The notes under the pieces were generated by a model. It did not search any database, was not told the origin of the DNA, and saw only the letters and a list, made by a program, of their open reading frames with translations. DNA of 64,000 bases from JBMORL01 sp049322335 (lineage in GTDB: Bacteria > Bacteroidota > Bacteroidia > Flavobacteriales_D > UBA2798). Of this stretch, positions 61,551-64,000 are shown piece by piece. The DNA lies in contig JBMORL010000084.1 of assembly GCA_049322335.1 (NCBI GenBank), forward strand, positions 31,048 to 95,047, read 5' to 3'. How positions within the stretch are numbered: the first letter of the stretch is position 1; each line of letters begins with the position of its first letter. Position numbers and translations under genes: made by a program.

Positions 61551-62882
61551 ATGAACAGAATGGATTTTTCATCCAAAATCAGGCAACACCCGGTGGCCTT
61601 TCTGATGGCAACAGCATTATTGCTAAGGCTTTGCTGGTTCGTTTACATCCTGTCTGTTTCACCCAACGGTTTTATGCTGGCCGATTCTGCAGGCTATATG
61701 CAGATAGCAGAAAATCTGGCGTCAGGAAATTCGTATAGCATGAGTACCGCGCCACCTTATTATCCTGATGTTTTTCGAACCCCGGTATTACCTGCGCTTT
61801 ATTTATTCTGCGGACAACAACTGATTATTTTTATCCTGTTACAAATTGGCATTTCCCTGCTCACCGTTTATTTCACATGGAAACTGACACAATGTATTAC
61901 TCCTCTGTTTTGGGTTTCGTTTACGGCCGCTCTTCTTGTGGCTTCCGATATCCCTTCAATTGTTTTTTCCAACCTGGTGATGACCGAAACTCTTTTTACA
62001 TTATTTACTATAGCCGCTTTTTATTATATGATGAAAGCTTCGGGAGAAAAAACTATGAAATATTTTTTAATAAGTTCTCTTTTATTCGGATTTGCGGCAC
62101 TCACCCGGCCCATCGGCATCTTTCTTCCGGTGTTTTTTTTACCGGTGATTATTCTCATTCTGAAAAAAAGGAAAACTGGTTTTGTAAAAGGAATTATTTC
62201 TTTTCTTTTCCCGTGGTCGGTTTTATGTGGTACATGGATGGCACGAAATTATTTTCTGTTCGGAAGTTTTTTCTTTTCACACATCGGTAATTTTAATCTC
62301 GTTTATTTTACAGCCGGAACCATTCGTTCGCAGGCAGAACATATTTCGCTGAATGAAGCACGCCTGCAATTATTTGAAGAAGCTGCCGAAAAAATGGAAG
62401 TTTCACCCTATGAAAATCCCGATAAGTTCTGGGGGAATGCCAGGAATGTAGGTCTGCATGAAATCTCAAAACATCCCGGAATCTTCATTTCCAATGCTGC
62501 CAAAGCCAATTTCAGGCTGTTTTTTTATCCTATGAGCGGATATGTTAATTATCCTCAAACGGGTAAAAACCCACACTACTCCTGGGAAAAAACAAAATTG
62601 TTTACCGTCACCCATGTTTTGATAATTATTCAATTACTGATTATTGTTTTTTACAGTGCAGGAATACTATTTCACCTTCTTTCCCTATTCAGGAAAAACA
62701 CACCAAAATTTACGTCTTTCGTTTTGTTTTGGATCTTATTCTATTTTTCACTTACCGGAACCGGCCCCGAAATGGAGGCGAGGTTCAGGATACCTCTTAT
62801 TCCGGTATTGGCCATTTTGAGTGCTCTTGGATGGAAATTCATCCTTCAATCCTATAAAAAACGCAGAAAACCCCTTCAATAA
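61551..62882 (+). CDS. GT-C (GT39/PMT-like) membrane glycosyltransferase
   Basis: 443 residues with about ten helices. FMLADSAGYMQIAENLASGN (41-60) is the first periplasmic loop with the acidic residue used by GT-C enzymes, FRTPVLPALYLFCG follows, and NLVMTETLFTLFTIAAFYYM contains a T-E-T segment. ALTRPIGIFLPVFFLPVIIL is the next conserved turn. These enzymes use polyprenyl-phosphate sugars and act on the periplasmic side to modify lipids, glycans or proteins. A role in T9SS cargo or glycan decoration is possible. The start at 61551 or 61560 is not certain. Confidence 0.85.
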   Translation: MNRMDFSSKIRQHPVAFLMATALLLRLCWFVYILSVSPNGFMLADSAGYMQIAENLASGNSYSMSTAPPYYPDVFRTPVLPALYLFCGQQLIIFILLQIGISLLTVYFTWKLTQCITPLFWVSFTAALLVASDIPSIVFSNLVMTETLFTLFTIAAFYYMMKASGEKTMKYFLISSLLFGFAALTRPIGIFLPVFFLPVIILILKKRKTGFVKGIISFLFPWSVLCGTWMARNYFLFGSFFFSHIGNFNLVYFTAGTIRSQAEHISLNEARLQLFEEAAEKMEVSPYENPDKFWGNARNVGLHEISKHPGIFISNAAKANFRLFFYPMSGYVNYPQTGKNPHYSWEKTKLFTVTHVLIIIQLLIIVFYSAGILFHLLSLFRKNTPKFTSFVLFWILFYFSLTGTGPEMEARFRIPLIPVLAILSALGWKFILQSYKKRRKPLQ

Positions 62883-62894
62883 ATTTCTCTTTCT

Positions 62895-62902
62895 ATCTTT
62901 GA
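62895..62902 (+). promoter_or_regulatory. -7 element TATCTTTG before glyA
   Basis: TATCTTTG is a perfect match to TAnnTTTG and the most common form in Bacteroidota. It is 17 bases before the glyA ATG, in the 37-base spacer after the GT-C gene. No TTG is seen at the ideal -33 distance. Confidence 0.6.
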
Positions 62903-62919
62903 TCCAAAATCCAGAACCA

Positions 62920-64000
62920 TGAACCGTGACGAAAAAATTTTCCACCTGATTGACGAAGAAAAACAACGCCAGCTGCGCGGAATTGAACTGATTGCTTCCG
63001 AGAATTTTGTGAGCGAACAGGTAATGCAGGCCATGGGCTCGGTACTTACCAACAAATATGCAGAAGGCCTTCCCGGAAAACGTTATTATGGTGGCTGTGA
63101 AGTAGTAGATATTGTAGAACAACTGGCCATCGATCGCCTGAAACAACTTTTCGGGGCAGAATGGGTGAATGTACAACCCCACTCGGGCGCACAGGCCAAT
63201 GCAGCCGTTATGCTGGCTGTTTTAAATCCCGGTGATACTATTCTCGGGTTTGATCTATCCCACGGAGGACATCTTACCCACGGATCACCAGTGAATTTTT
63301 CAGGAAAACTATATCGCCCCACTTTTTATGGCGTGGAAGAATCCACCGGAACAATTGATTACGACAAAGTGGAGATTACTGCCATTAAGGAAAAACCAAA
63401 AATGATCATTTGCGGAGCATCGGCTTATTCGCGTGACTGGGATTACAAACGTCTTCGTGAAATTGCCGGCAAAGTGAATGCGCTGCTGATGGCCGATATT
63501 TCTCATCCGGCCGGACTTATTGCAACAAAATTACTGAACGACCCGATGCCACATTGCCATATAGTAACCACTACTACTCATAAAACATTGCGTGGACCAA
63601 GAGGCGGAGTAATAATGATTGGAAAAGATTTTGATAACCCGTGGGGACATAAAACACCCAAAGGCGAGATCAAAAAAATGTCGGCATTACTGGATGCAGC
63701 CGTTTTTCCCGGAACCCAGGGCGGGCCACTGGAACATGTGATCGCTTCCAAAGCGGTGGCTTTTGGCGAAGCTCTGGCACCGGAATTTAAAGTATATGCG
63801 CAACAGGTAATGAAAAATGCAGCAGTAATGGCTGAAGAATTCATGAAGCGCGGATACAAAGTAATCTCCGGTGGAACCAGTAATCACTGTATGCTCATCG
63901 ACCTTCGTTCAAAGAACCTTACCGGTAAAATTGCAGAAGGCGCTTTGGTGAGCGCTGATATTACCGTCAACAAAAACATGGTGCCGTTTGATGATAAATC
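62920..64000 (+). CDS. glyA: Serine hydroxymethyltransferase, 5' part (runs off the window)
   Basis: 360 residues are visible from ATG 62920. [60 protein letters not shown] and [20 protein letters not shown] are hallmark segments. [16 protein letters not shown] with [20 protein letters not shown] gives the PLP Lys222. [20 protein letters not shown] follows. The cytoplasmic enzyme converts serine and tetrahydrofolate to glycine and methylene-tetrahydrofolate. Usual length is about 420-430, so about 65 residues are outside the window. It marks the return to housekeeping genes. Confidence 0.97.

Overview
The window looks like a chromosomal segment of a Bacteroidota bacterium, probably from a draft or metagenome assembly. 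Evidence for this: two surface proteins with C-terminal type IX secretion (T9SS) sorting domains, a PID-CTERM/exosortase locus of the Bacteroidetes kind, and recurrent -7 promoter elements of the TAnnTTTG type at the heads of transcription units. Genes are densely packed, mostly with overlaps or gaps of 0-4 bases. I see no tRNA, rRNA, CRISPR array or insertion sequence. No gene-free stretch exceeds 300 bases; the longest is 55388-55595 (208 bases, divergent promoter region). A 100-N scaffold gap lies at 455-554.

Layout. (1) 1-205: end of tryptophanase. (2) 219-11295, minus strand: eight genes for envelope or polysaccharide work: asparagine-synthetase-type amidotransferase (interrupted by the gap), GT4 glycosyltransferase, membrane-anchored metallophosphoesterase-like protein, CotH/beta-helix fusion, SGNH hydrolase, O-antigen-ligase-like membrane protein, second CotH protein and a small membrane protein. 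(3) 11377-13116, plus strand: SDR epimerase and FkbM methyltransferase; 13117-14022, minus strand: sulfotransferase. (4) 14066-20698, plus strand: GT4, T9SS adhesin, three tandem cysteine-rich secreted paralogues, and a periplasmic thioredoxin-like protein. (5) 20654-55387, minus strand: a 34.7-kb polysaccharide cluster read from wzc (55387) leftward through wzm/wzt, two methyltransferase blocks, a nonulosonic (sialic-like) acid module (neuA, aldolase-like gene, two neuB, neuD, TIM-barrel isomerase, CBS-aminotransferase fusion), an MBOAT/SGNH acyl-transfer pair, a second amidotransferase, ten glycosyltransferase-like genes, two SDR epimerases and a wecB-like epimerase. (6) 55596-64000: a 1010-residue T9SS surface protein; the PID-CTERM/exosortase/partner trio with an intervening terminator; a membrane-fused spermidine-synthase-like gene on the minus strand; a GT-C glycosyltransferase; and the start of glyA.

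How the parts fit (inference). The cluster would build nucleotide sugars including CMP-nonulosonates, assemble a heavily decorated glycan (acetyl/acyl, methyl, amide and possibly sulfate groups) and export it through Wzm/Wzt with a Wzc-type regulator. No initiating phosphoglycosyltransferase, Wza-type outer-membrane channel or Wzx flippase is visible, so the pathway is incomplete inside the window. The exosortase locus next door fits the known co-occurrence of exosortases with exopolysaccharide genes. The two regions I consider most worth study are the PID-CTERM trio with its built-in terminator, and the tandem secreted paralogues combining a phage-tail-like N-terminal region with a cysteine-rich FGE/C-type-lectin-like C-terminal region.
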